A stretch of DNA of 64,000 bases from Martinezella tropici (GTDB lineage: Bacteria; Pseudomonadota; Alphaproteobacteria; Rhizobiales; Rhizobiaceae). Within the stretch, counting starts at the first letter, position 1. Each line of letters begins with the position of its first letter. A program made the position numbers and the translations under genes. Below, in pieces: positions 43,644 through 51,231 of the stretch. Under the pieces are notes generated by a model. It saw only the letters and a program-made list of their open reading frames with translations. It made no database searches and had not been told where the DNA came from. The stretch is from assembly GCA_000799755.1 (NCBI GenBank), contig JUHI01000002.1, positions 124,001 to 188,000 on the forward strand, read 5' to 3'.

Positions 43644-45299
43644 TCAGCTTCTTTGACGCTCCATCGTGCTGCGTGGCGCAGTCAGCATCCAGACGAGGCC
43701 AGTCTTGCGGAAGTCGACCTCGACATGGCCGCCGAAGGATGCGGCCGCATGGGTTTTCGTGACCGTGGTGCCGAAGCCGGTTTCGTTCGGTGGTTTGACC
43801 GGCGGCCCGCCGCTTTCGGTCCAGACGAAGCGGATCATCGTGCCGGTTTCAGCGGCTTGATTCGTCCATTCGATGGTAATCTTGCCTTCTGGCGCAGAGA
43901 GCGCGCCATATTTCACCGAATTGGTAGCGAGTTCATGCAGGACGAGGCCGAGATTCTGTACGGCCTCCGGCTTCAACACGAAATCGTTGCCGAGAACCTC
44001 GAGCTGCTGCGGCGCCTGCAGGAAGGTTGCGAGATGGATGTCGATCACGCGACGCAGCGACACGCCGGACCATTGTTCGCTGGTCAGAACCTCGATCGAG
44101 CGCGCCAGGCCCTCGAGCCGGTCGGCGACGGCGCGCTGAAACGAATCGACGCTGTCCGTCTGCCGCGCGAGCTGGCGTGTCATTGCCTGGGCGAGCGCCA
44201 GCAGATTCTTGGTGCGGTGGACGAGTTCGTGCATGACGAAATGCAGCCGGTCCTCCGTGACGCTGCGGTCGAACGAAGCGTTGGAAAGCGCAATGGCGAC
44301 CTGGTTTGCCTCGATGACACTGGTGTCGATCGGCGCCACGATCTCTCCGCGGCCCATGCGGTCCGCCATGTCGGCAATGCTCTGTATCGTCGTGCGCACC
44401 TGGCGTGCCAAAGCGTAGACGGCGACGAGCGCAATCAGCAGCAGCGTGACGCCGCCATAGATGAGAAAGCGCCAGGTGCTCATCAGCGACGCCTGGGCGG
44501 ATGCGATCGGACCCCAGACGACGGCCTTCCAAGACCAACCCGAGATCTGCGCATAGCCGAGCACTGCGTTCGGCAGCGTCTTTTCATTCTGATAGACGCC
44601 GCTGGATGCGATCAGCCCCGGCAGGATGTCCTTGTTGAACGCGTCGCCGGGCGCAAGGGTCGTCGGACCACCGGCGGCAACGACATGGCCGGATTTGTCC
44701 AGAACGGCGGCCGACCAGCCGGGCGGCAGGGCTTCGGTCGTAATGAGCTTGGCGAGTTCGTCCGCATCCTGGGTTACTACCAGAGCTGCGCCCGCCGGCG
44801 AGTGTTCGAGGGGCAGGGTGACGTTATAGACCCAGCGGCGCGCGGTGGAGCCAATGAAGACGTCGGATGCCTCGATGCGGCCGGAGTCCAGTGCCGATTG
44901 CAATGCGGCCATATTGCCCGTCTTGCCGAGCGGCTTGCCGAGCGGCCAGCGGGTGTTGAGCCGCAGCTGGCCATCCTTTTCCATGAGCAGCACGAAAAGA
45001 GAATCGGTGCGCAGCACCGTTTCAGTCCGGGCAAAGAAGGTGGCGATGTCGTTGCGTTCGAGTTCCGGCGAGGAGGACAGGAGCCGCAGCGTCGTTGCCA
45101 TGTCCTGCAGTTGCCGGTCGATGACGCGCGAAAGCGCCTGTGCATCCTGTACCGTATCGCCCTTCAGCGCATCGCGTTCATTGTCCTCCAGCTGAACCAG
45201 GAGCAGCGCGACGAAGGCGAGAATCGGCAAGGCAATCGCCAGGGCAATGGCGATCAGATAGGCTCCAATCGACGCTTTCGGAAAATGCGGCTTCCTCAT
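43644..45299 (-). CDS. HWE/HisKA2-type sensor histidine kinase
   Basis: About 551 residues. Membrane helix (IGAYLIAIALAIALPILAFV), periplasmic Cache-like sensor (about residues 40-275), second helix (LIYGGVTLLLIALVAVYALA), HAMP-like segment, then the phosphoacceptor MHELVHRTKNLLALAQAM and an ATPase domain with VLHELATNSVKYGAL and WTESGG (the WxE of HWE kinases). Rhizobial HWE kinases often act in general stress or light signalling. The start is uncertain: ATG 45299, ATG 45326 or TTG 45347, none with a good ribosome site. No response regulator is adjacent. Confidence 0.9.
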   Translation of the reverse strand: MRKPHFPKASIGAYLIAIALAIALPILAFVALLLVQLEDNERDALKGDTVQDAQALSRVIDRQLQDMATTLRLLSSSPELERNDIATFFARTETVLRTDSLFVLLMEKDGQLRLNTRWPLGKPLGKTGNMAALQSALDSGRIEASDVFIGSTARRWVYNVTLPLEHSPAGAALVVTQDADELAKLITTEALPPGWSAAVLDKSGHVVAAGGPTTLAPGDAFNKDILPGLIASSGVYQNEKTLPNAVLGYAQISGWSWKAVVWGPIASAQASLMSTWRFLIYGGVTLLLIALVAVYALARQVRTTIQSIADMADRMGRGEIVAPIDTSVIEANQVAIALSNASFDRSVTEDRLHFVMHELVHRTKNLLALAQAMTRQLARQTDSVDSFQRAVADRLEGLARSIEVLTSEQWSGVSLRRVIDIHLATFLQAPQQLEVLGNDFVLKPEAVQNLGLVLHELATNSVKYGALSAPEGKITIEWTNQAAETGTMIRFVWTESGGPPVKPPNETGFGTTVTKTHAAASFGGHVEVDFRKTGLVWMLTAPRSTMERQRS

Positions 45300-45497
45300 G
45301 AGGCGATCAACCGATCGTGCCTCCATGGCGATCCGAGGCGGCGGCAAACGCGCGAAGAATGGTTGTGATGGTCATGCCAAGCGCCCCCGTGCCCAGATCC
45401 AAGCTACATGCTCCAGAAGTCCCATGTTAGGGCTCGGTAATTTTCCTTGCAACATCTGAAAAGTCATTGCTTCGAAATCATAAGCGATCTCGGGTAT

Positions 45498-46619
45498 TTA
45501 CGACTGTGGCAATGCATCCCTTGGGTTGCGTTTTGCCTCGCTGCCGAGCTGGGTAAAGCGCGAGAGCCGGAACGCGGCAAGCGAGGGTTCTTCGTCGCCA
45601 TCTACGATCTCCTGTGAAGCGAGCAGGCCGACGAGCGGTGCCAGCGTGACACCGGAATGCAGGACCGCAAGGTAGAGACCGTCTACTGTCTCGACGCCTC
45701 CAAGAATCGGCAGACCGTCCTTCGGCGTCGGGCGATAACCGACGGTATGGAAATCGAGTTCCAGCGCGTCGCCGCCCTTCAATCTCGCCTGGACCTTGGC
45801 AAAAAGCGCGTTGGCTGCAGCCTTTGGATCGTCGCCGGGATCGGTGCCGCCAAAGTCGCCGCCGGCGATGATCCGGCCCGCCATCGTCTGGCGCAGATGC
45901 AACTCCGGCGCCATCACAAGGCCATTCAGCATTTTCTCCACAGGACGGGAATGAACGATGAGCCCCGGAGGCGTTTCAAGGGGAACGAGGATATCGGCCG
46001 AGGCTGCAAGCGCTGCCGTGCCCGCGCCGGCCGCCAGAACGACATGATCGGCGCGCATCGGGCCTTGGCTCGTCTCGATACCGACGATTCGCTCTCCCTC
46101 TCTGAGCAGGCCCTTGACCTCGACGCCGGTCAGTAGGGCGGCACCGCGGCGGCGGGCATCCGCCAGCAGCAGTTCGGCGGCCGCGACGGGCTCGATGGCA
46201 CCTTCCTCCGCGACATGCAGTGCGTAGTCGGGCGGGTTGGCGAGACCCGGCTCGATCATCGCGATTGTGGCGCGGTTGACCGGCTGTATGCCATAGCCCC
46301 AGCCATGGTGCTGCGCCGCATAGGCATCCAGCTCCGGTTCGGGCAGGTCCCAACTGAGGCCGCCGCACCAGGATAGCGGGAGATCCGGCAGTTCCTTCTG
46401 CAGTCTCGACCATTCGGCCATCGAGCGGTGACGGAGATGGAAATAGAAGTCGGGATTGCCCCAACTTGCATTGATCCAGGCGAAGGAATTCGGCGTAGCG
46501 ACGCCGCCCGTCTGCTGCGCGACCAGTGTCACGGATGCGCCGCTGCGGCTCAGATACCAGGCGATGGAAGCGCCGATGATACCGGCACCGATGACGATGA
46601 TTTTCTGAGGGGAGGGCAT
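45498..46619 (-). CDS. FAD-dependent oxidoreductase (DAO/glycine oxidase family)
   Basis: A 373-residue flavoenzyme of the D-amino-acid oxidase fold. The N-terminal FAD motif is IIVIGAGIIGASIAWYLSRSG, ADHVVLAAGAGTAALAASAD lies mid-protein, and the C-terminal block is VGYRPTPKDGLPILGGVETVDGLYLAVLHSGVTLAP. It would oxidise an amino acid or related amine in the cytosol. Stand-alone gene; substrate unknown. Confidence 0.88.
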   Translation of the reverse strand: MPSPQKIIVIGAGIIGASIAWYLSRSGASVTLVAQQTGGVATPNSFAWINASWGNPDFYFHLRHRSMAEWSRLQKELPDLPLSWCGGLSWDLPEPELDAYAAQHHGWGYGIQPVNRATIAMIEPGLANPPDYALHVAEEGAIEPVAAAELLLADARRRGAALLTGVEVKGLLREGERIVGIETSQGPMRADHVVLAAGAGTAALAASADILVPLETPPGLIVHSRPVEKMLNGLVMAPELHLRQTMAGRIIAGGDFGGTDPGDDPKAAANALFAKVQARLKGGDALELDFHTVGYRPTPKDGLPILGGVETVDGLYLAVLHSGVTLAPLVGLLASQEIVDGDEEPSLAAFRLSRFTQLGSEAKRNPRDALPQS

Positions 46620-46669
46620 GTCATTGTCTCGCTCGAATGGGGTGGCCGAGACTAGGCGTTCGCCGAGGC

Positions 46670-46703
46670 AAAGAAAAGCCGCCGAGCAGGAATTGCCGGC
46701 GGC
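46670..46703 (-). terminator. Intrinsic terminator of the TPR lipoprotein gene
   Basis: GCCGCCG at 46678-46684 and CGGCGGC at 46697-46703 form a 7-bp stem. On the minus strand it is followed by TTTTCTTT (complement of 46670-46677). It starts about 28 nt after the lipoprotein stop codon. Confidence 0.75.
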
Positions 46704-46731
46704 TGGATGCGTCCCTCGTTATGCCTCTATA

Positions 46732-47607
46732 TCAGGCACCGGCGCCGACGCGGGCAAGACCGTCCTTGGCCGGCTGATAGCTGGGGTCGAGGTTGACTGC
46801 ATGCTGATAGGAGCGGCGTGCTTTCGCCTTGTCGCCCTTGCGCTCGTAGACGAAGGCCTGGTTTGCCCAGGATTCGGCGACCTTGTTATTCAGCTCGATG
46901 GCGTGATTGAAATCGGCAAAGGCGTTGTCGTCGTCGTTCTGCGCGAGGTACGAAATGCCGCGGCTATTGTAGGGTTCCGGCGAGTTCGGCGACAGCGAGA
47001 TCGCCTTGGAGAAATCGTCGATCGCCTTGTCCTGCTGATTGCGCTTCTGGAAGATCACGCCGCGGCCGTTATAGGCGCGTCCATCGGTCGTTCCGAGGCT
47101 GATGGCCTTGGAATAGTCGTTGAAGGCATCGTTGTCGCGGCCAGCCTGACGATAGAGATTACCGCGGCCGATATAGGCGACATCGTAACTACCGTTGATC
47201 TGCAGCGCCGCATTATAATCGGCGACCGCTTCAGGCAGCTTGCCCATGTTGCGGTAGATGAGCGCGCGATTGGCGTAGGCCTGATAGAACTTCGGATTGA
47301 GCTGGATCGCCTGATTGAAGTCGCCGAGGGCACGGTTGAAATCACCGCCGCGGCCATAGGCCGTGCCGCGAACGTTGTAGCCTTCCGGGTCCTGCGGATT
47401 GGCATTGATGACCGACGTCAGCGAGGCGATATTTTCCGAAGAGCCTTGCGCCTTGTCGATGCGGATTACGTTATCAGTCGAGGCGGTCTGGCAGCCAGAA
47501 AGGCTGATTGCGGCTAATACCGCCAAGGCAGGCAGAGCTGCAGCGCGCTTCGAAACGAATAAGGAGAGGTTCGAAGTACGGAACTTTACGGAAGTCGTCA
47601 TTGCCAT
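46732..47607 (-). CDS. TPR repeat lipoprotein (NlpI-like)
   Basis: About 291 residues. An N-terminal lipoprotein signal ends in LSGC, followed by at least five TPR units (NVRGTAYGRGGDFNRALGDF; ANRALIYRNMGKLPEAVADY; YNSRGISYLAQNDDDNAFAD; ANQAFVYERKGDKAKARRSY). It is predicted to sit in the envelope as a scaffold. ATG codons at 47628, 47607 and 47601 are in frame; none has a strong ribosome site and 47607 is a compromise. It lies downstream of rpsU in the same orientation but behind the rpsU terminator. Confidence 0.88.
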   Translation of the reverse strand: MAMTTSVKFRTSNLSLFVSKRAAALPALAVLAAISLSGCQTASTDNVIRIDKAQGSSENIASLTSVINANPQDPEGYNVRGTAYGRGGDFNRALGDFNQAIQLNPKFYQAYANRALIYRNMGKLPEAVADYNAALQINGSYDVAYIGRGNLYRQAGRDNDAFNDYSKAISLGTTDGRAYNGRGVIFQKRNQQDKAIDDFSKAISLSPNSPEPYNSRGISYLAQNDDDNAFADFNHAIELNNKVAESWANQAFVYERKGDKAKARRSYQHAVNLDPSYQPAKDGLARVGAGA

Positions 47608-47679
47608 TATCGGGTTCGCTTTCCCCATGCGTCATATCAGGCTGTTCTGATTTAATCCGATTTGTCCGGAGAATAAATC

Positions 47680-47711
47680 AAAAAGGCGGCGGCGAACGAC
47701 TCGCCCCCGCC
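47680..47711 (-). terminator. Intrinsic terminator of rpsU
   Basis: On the minus strand, GGCGG-G-GGCGA pairs with TCGCC-G-CCGCC (plus-strand arms 47685-47695 and 47701-47711, one central mismatch), followed by TTTTT (47684-47680). It begins 35 nt after the rpsU stop. Confidence 0.8.
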
Positions 47712-47745
47712 ACACATGCATCTGAAAACGTCGAAAAAACGGCGA

Positions 47746-47958
47746 TTACTTGGCAACAAGGCCTTCGCGCTGTGCGCGCTTGCGAGCAAGCTTGCGAACG
47801 CGACGAACAGCTTCAGCCTTTTCGCGAGCACGCTTCTGCGACGGCTTTTCGTAGTAGTCGCGCATCTTCATTTCGCGGAAAATACCTTCGCGCTGCATCT
47901 TCTTCTTGAGAGCGCGGAGAGCCTGGTCGACATTGTTATCGCGGACAAGTACCTGCAC
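47746..47958 (-). CDS. rpsU: 30S ribosomal protein S21
   Basis: A 70-residue, very basic protein with the S21 sequence [20 protein letters not shown] and [19 protein letters not shown]. It helps 30S subunits initiate translation. GTG at 47958 is chosen (AAAGGA about 11 nt upstream, and the usual S21 N-terminus); a GTG at 47967 is too close to that ribosome site. It is monocistronic, with its own terminator. Confidence 0.95.
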   Translation of the reverse strand: MQVLVRDNNVDQALRALKKKMQREGIFREMKMRDYYEKPSQKRAREKAEAVRRVRKLARKRAQREGLVAK

Positions 47959-48294
47959 GAGAATCACGTTCCTTTGGTTTGGTTGATGCCAGCGGCGACG
48001 GCAGCGCCAGGAGGCAAAAATATAACGTTCGCGCAGCCGTAGCCTTGCGATTGGTAGGCGGGATAGCAGATCGGTTTGTCAAAGTCTAGCCAGATCGTGA
48101 CTTTGCAGAGGAAAAAGCGGTTTGTCGAGAGCCGAAATGAGCCTGCGGTGCCTGTGGCGCTGTTGAATAAGCGATTGGCGGACGCCGATCTTTGCAACAT
48201 TGACATGCTTGTGTGAGTATTTCGGATCACAGTCATTCGCGCGATGCGGCGACTGCGTCATAAGCAATTGTCTGGGGCAAGGGGGAATCGTTTT
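47959..48294. other. Divergent intergenic region of rpsU and a small secreted-protein gene
   Basis: A 336-nt gap. It contains the rpsU ribosome site and leader on the left and a TTGACA at 48200-48205 that could be a -35 for the plus-strand gene, although no good -10 follows at standard spacing. GGGGGAA near 48281 is the ribosome site of the right-hand gene. No RNA gene or repeat is recognised. Confidence 0.4.
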
Positions 48295-48573
48295 ATGAAA
48301 TCGCTCGACCTTGTTGTCGTCGAAAGGCTGCTTGCGTTGCTTATGCTGGTGCTTGTTGTTCTTGCTGCAGCGCTTATGCCTGCCATGGCCGGCGAAGTCC
48401 GCCTCGGCAAGAACGTTCGGGTCGGCGGCCACGATTTCTCGAACCAGACCTTTGACAGCAAACACCGTGCAAGAATCTATCTTTACAATCAGAAGCCGCG
48501 CAAGGAAGGATGCGTCTGGCACGGGGATGGCCACGGTGGCCGGGTGAAGGTTTGTCACCTGCAGCGCAAATAG
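48295..48573 (+). CDS. Small secreted basic protein, function unknown
   Basis: A 92-residue protein with a signal peptide or single N-terminal helix (VVVERLLALLMLVLVVLAAA, cleavage near PAMAG). The mature part, of about 60 residues, is rich in His, Gly and Lys (LGKNVRVGGHDFSNQTFDSK; GCVWHGDGHGGRVKVCHLQ) with two Cys that could form a disulfide. GGGGGAA precedes the ATG. I recognise no family. It lies 11 nt before a membrane-protein gene and is probably co-transcribed with it. Confidence 0.7.
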   Translation: MKSLDLVVVERLLALLMLVLVVLAAALMPAMAGEVRLGKNVRVGGHDFSNQTFDSKHRARIYLYNQKPRKEGCVWHGDGHGGRVKVCHLQRK

Positions 48574-48584
48574 GGTGGAGATTT

Positions 48585-49064
48585 ATGAGTGATCAGACTA
48601 TGCCGGGCAGCGTTCGGTATTATGGCCGACTCACATATGCTGGGATGGCCGTCATTGTTGCCAATCAATTGGTGAACTGGGACAGGACAGTCGGTCGGTT
48701 TGCTGAAGCGCCGCACATTTTTAGCGTTGTAGAAATTTTGTTTTTTTGTGTCCAAATCTTCTGGGTTTGGCTGGTTGTTCGTAAACGGGCGAACTGGGCG
48801 CGCTGGATGACGCTTGGCACGCAATTCGCTATGATGTTCATCATTGGTTTCGGCTTTGGCATAGTCGCCGAGAAAGGTCATGCCGACGGGACCGCTACGG
48901 AACTCGTCTTCCTAATTCTGGCGACGGTGTCTTATCTGCTTGCGGCGTGTCTTCTTTTTACGCGTGGCGCAACACTGTGGTTTGTTCACCAGACAGCTGA
49001 ATTTGCTCATGCGGGCGCTGACGCCGCAAATGGTTCAGCCTTGCGGTCCGATGGTTCTTTTTAA
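48585..49064 (+). CDS. Four-helix membrane protein, function unknown
   Basis: A 159-residue protein with about four hydrophobic segments (LTYAGMAVIVANQLVNW; VVEILFFCVQIFWVWLVV; WMTLGTQFAMMFIIGFGFGI; ELVFLILATVSYLLAACLLF). GGTGGAG precedes the ATG at 48585. Its GC content is lower and its codon use less biased than the neighbours, so it may be a more recent or weakly expressed gene. It precedes the sarcosine oxidase operon by about 113 nt. I recognise no family. Confidence 0.7.
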   Translation: MSDQTMPGSVRYYGRLTYAGMAVIVANQLVNWDRTVGRFAEAPHIFSVVEILFFCVQIFWVWLVVRKRANWARWMTLGTQFAMMFIIGFGFGIVAEKGHADGTATELVFLILATVSYLLAACLLFTRGATLWFVHQTAEFAHAGADAANGSALRSDGSF

Positions 49065-49177
49065 CCGTGTCGAAAGCCGATCCCGAATGCGTCGCAAAAG
49101 AGCCGTTGTGTCGGTTTTTGATTTGCGATTTGTATGACCCACAAGAAGGGCGTCTTGCCTGAAGGAGTTGAGGGCGA

Positions 49178-50431
49178 ATGCGTAAATACTCGGTTTTTGC
49201 CGTGGCACGGGAAGCGATGCGGGCTCACAAGGGCTGGGAGGCTCAATGGACCTCGCCGGAGCCGCGCAAGGAGTATGACGTCATCATCGTCGGCGCCGGC
49301 GGTCATGGTCTTGGTGCCGCCTACTACCTCGCCAAGGAGCACGGCATCACCAATGTCGCCGTGATCGAAAAGGGTTGGCTCGGCGGCGGCAACACCGGCC
49401 GCAACACGACCATCATCCGCTCGAACTATCTCTATGAAGAGAGCATGCACATCTACGAGCATTCGATGAAGCTCTGGGAGGGGCTGTCTCAGGATCTCAA
49501 TTATAACGTCATGTATTCGCCACGCGGCGTGATGATGCTGTCGCACAATGTGCACGACCAGCAGTCCTTCAAGCGGCATATTCACGCCAACCGCCTCTAC
49601 GGTATCGACAATGAATGGCTGACACCGGAACAGGCCAAAGCCTATTGTCCGCCGCTCGATATTTCGAAGATGGCGCGCTACCCGATCAACGGCGCTGCCC
49701 TGCAGCGTCGCGGCGGCACGGCGCGCCACGATGCGGTCGCCTGGGGCTTTGCCCGCGCGGCTTCCGATCGCGGCGTGCATATCATCCAGAACTGCGAAGT
49801 GACCGGCATTCGACGCGGACCGGATGGCCGCGTGATGGGCGTCGAAACCAGCAAGGGCTTTATCGGCGCCAAGAAGGTCGGCGTGTCCGCAGCCGGCCAT
49901 ACGACCGTCGTCATGCAGATGGCCGGCGTGCGCGTGCCGCTGCAATCGAGCCCGCTGCAGGCACTCGTCTCCGAGCCGCTGAAGCCGATCTTCCCTTGCG
50001 TCGTCATGTCGAACACGGTGCACGCCTATATCTCGCAGTCCGACAAGGGCGAGCTCGTCATCGGCGCCGGCACCGACCAGTACAATTCCTACAGCCAGAC
50101 CGGCGGCCTGCAGATCATCACCCATACGCTGGATGCGATCTGCGAGCTCTTCCCGATGTTCCGCCGCGTGAAGATGATGCGCTCCTGGGGCGGCATCGTC
50201 GACAATACGCCGGACCGTTCGGCGATCCAGTCGAAGACGCCGGTTCCGGGCCTCTACGTTAATTGCGGCTGGGGCACGGGCGGCTTCAAGGCGACGCCGG
50301 GTTCGGCCAATCTCTTTGCCCATCTCATCGCTCGCGACGAGCCGCATCGCTTTAACGCCGGACTCACGTTGGATCGCTTCCGCACCGGCCGACTGATCGA
50401 CGAGGCGGCGGCTGCTGCCGTGGCGCACTGA
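49178..50431 (+). CDS. soxB: Sarcosine oxidase subunit beta
   Basis: A 417-residue flavoprotein subunit of heterotetrameric sarcosine oxidase, which demethylates sarcosine to glycine. The N-terminal FAD motif is VIIVGAGGHGLGAAYYLAKE, followed by GGGNTGRNTTIIRSNYLYEE, and the C-terminal YVNCGWGTGGFKATPGSANL block closes the DAO fold. It is the first gene of the operon. Its TGA overlaps the ATG of the next small gene (TGATG). Confidence 0.95.
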   Translation: MRKYSVFAVAREAMRAHKGWEAQWTSPEPRKEYDVIIVGAGGHGLGAAYYLAKEHGITNVAVIEKGWLGGGNTGRNTTIIRSNYLYEESMHIYEHSMKLWEGLSQDLNYNVMYSPRGVMMLSHNVHDQQSFKRHIHANRLYGIDNEWLTPEQAKAYCPPLDISKMARYPINGAALQRRGGTARHDAVAWGFARAASDRGVHIIQNCEVTGIRRGPDGRVMGVETSKGFIGAKKVGVSAAGHTTVVMQMAGVRVPLQSSPLQALVSEPLKPIFPCVVMSNTVHAYISQSDKGELVIGAGTDQYNSYSQTGGLQIITHTLDAICELFPMFRRVKMMRSWGGIVDNTPDRSAIQSKTPVPGLYVNCGWGTGGFKATPGSANLFAHLIARDEPHRFNAGLTLDRFRTGRLIDEAAAAAVAH

Positions 50432-50850
50432 TGCTGACGGCGGTCGGGATCGTTCTTGCGGCGGGGCTTTCAATGCCGGTCGGAGCGATCGTGGCCGAGG
50501 TCAGCGATCTCATTCCGGGGGTCAAGGATTTTCGTATGCAGCTTATCCACAAGGCGAAGGATGAGGCCGATTGGCCCTTCGTGGCTGAAAGCGGAACGCT
50601 GCTCTGTGCCAAGGTGTTCAACAAGCCGGCGGTCTATTTCGTGCCGAAGCAGGTGCCTGAGGCAACGAGGGCATTTCTGCTGGATACGGATCTGCTGGGC
50701 ATGAGCCTGGTCAATATCGGCATGACCAATGTCCTTGAACCATACGGATCGCTGGAGGCGCTGCTGACGCGCATAACACCTTTCGTCACCATGGGACGGC
50801 GGCTCTGCGCGCAGCCTCCCGGCACAAGCCTTACGGGCTCCGAGCTTTAA
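50431..50850 (+). CDS. Secreted DUF2511-like protein embedded in the sox operon
   Basis: A 139-residue protein with a signal-peptide-like N-terminus (MLTAVGIVLAAGLSMPVGAI) and a mature domain containing DEADWPFVAESGTLLCAKVF and AVYFVPKQVP. This resembles my recollection of DUF2511/YebY exported proteins (WPF...G.L.C pattern) but is not certain. It shares one base with the soxB stop (TGATG) and ends 15 nt before soxD, so it is coupled to an operon whose other products are cytoplasmic. It is not part of the known soxBDAG set. Confidence 0.75.
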   Translation: MLTAVGIVLAAGLSMPVGAIVAEVSDLIPGVKDFRMQLIHKAKDEADWPFVAESGTLLCAKVFNKPAVYFVPKQVPEATRAFLLDTDLLGMSLVNIGMTNVLEPYGSLEALLTRITPFVTMGRRLCAQPPGTSLTGSEL

Positions 50851-50865
50851 CACAGGTAAAAAACG

Positions 50866-51231
50866 ATGCTGCTGATTTACTGCCCCTATTGCGAGGAAGA
50901 GCGTTCGGAACTCGAATTCCGCAACGCCGGCGATGCGCATATCGTGCGGCCGGCCAATATTGCCGGGATCTCGGATGAGGAATTCGAGGAATATTTCTTC
51001 CTGCGCGACAATCCGAAGGGCCTGATCTTCGAACGCTGGCGGCATATCCATGGCTGCGGCCGTTTCTTCAACGCGGCGCGCGACACGGTGAGCGATCACT
51101 TCTACCGCACCTATAAGGCCGGCGAGGCGAAGCCCGATCCGGCGACGCTGCGGACGGGTGCGTCCGAGCCGGCGGCGCAGCATCAGAACGAACAAGAACA
51201 AACGGCACAAAAAGAGGGATTTGCTGAATGA
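50866..51231 (+). CDS. soxD: Sarcosine oxidase subunit delta
   Basis: A 121-residue small subunit with the zinc-binding N-terminus LIYCPYCEEERSELEF and a His/Cys later in WRHIHGCGRFFNAARDT. The C-terminal 30 residues are Gln/Glu-rich. It is required to assemble the alpha-beta-gamma-delta complex. The stop codon overlaps the soxA start (ATGA). Confidence 0.94.
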   Translation: MLLIYCPYCEEERSELEFRNAGDAHIVRPANIAGISDEEFEEYFFLRDNPKGLIFERWRHIHGCGRFFNAARDTVSDHFYRTYKAGEAKPDPATLRTGASEPAAQHQNEQEQTAQKEGFAE

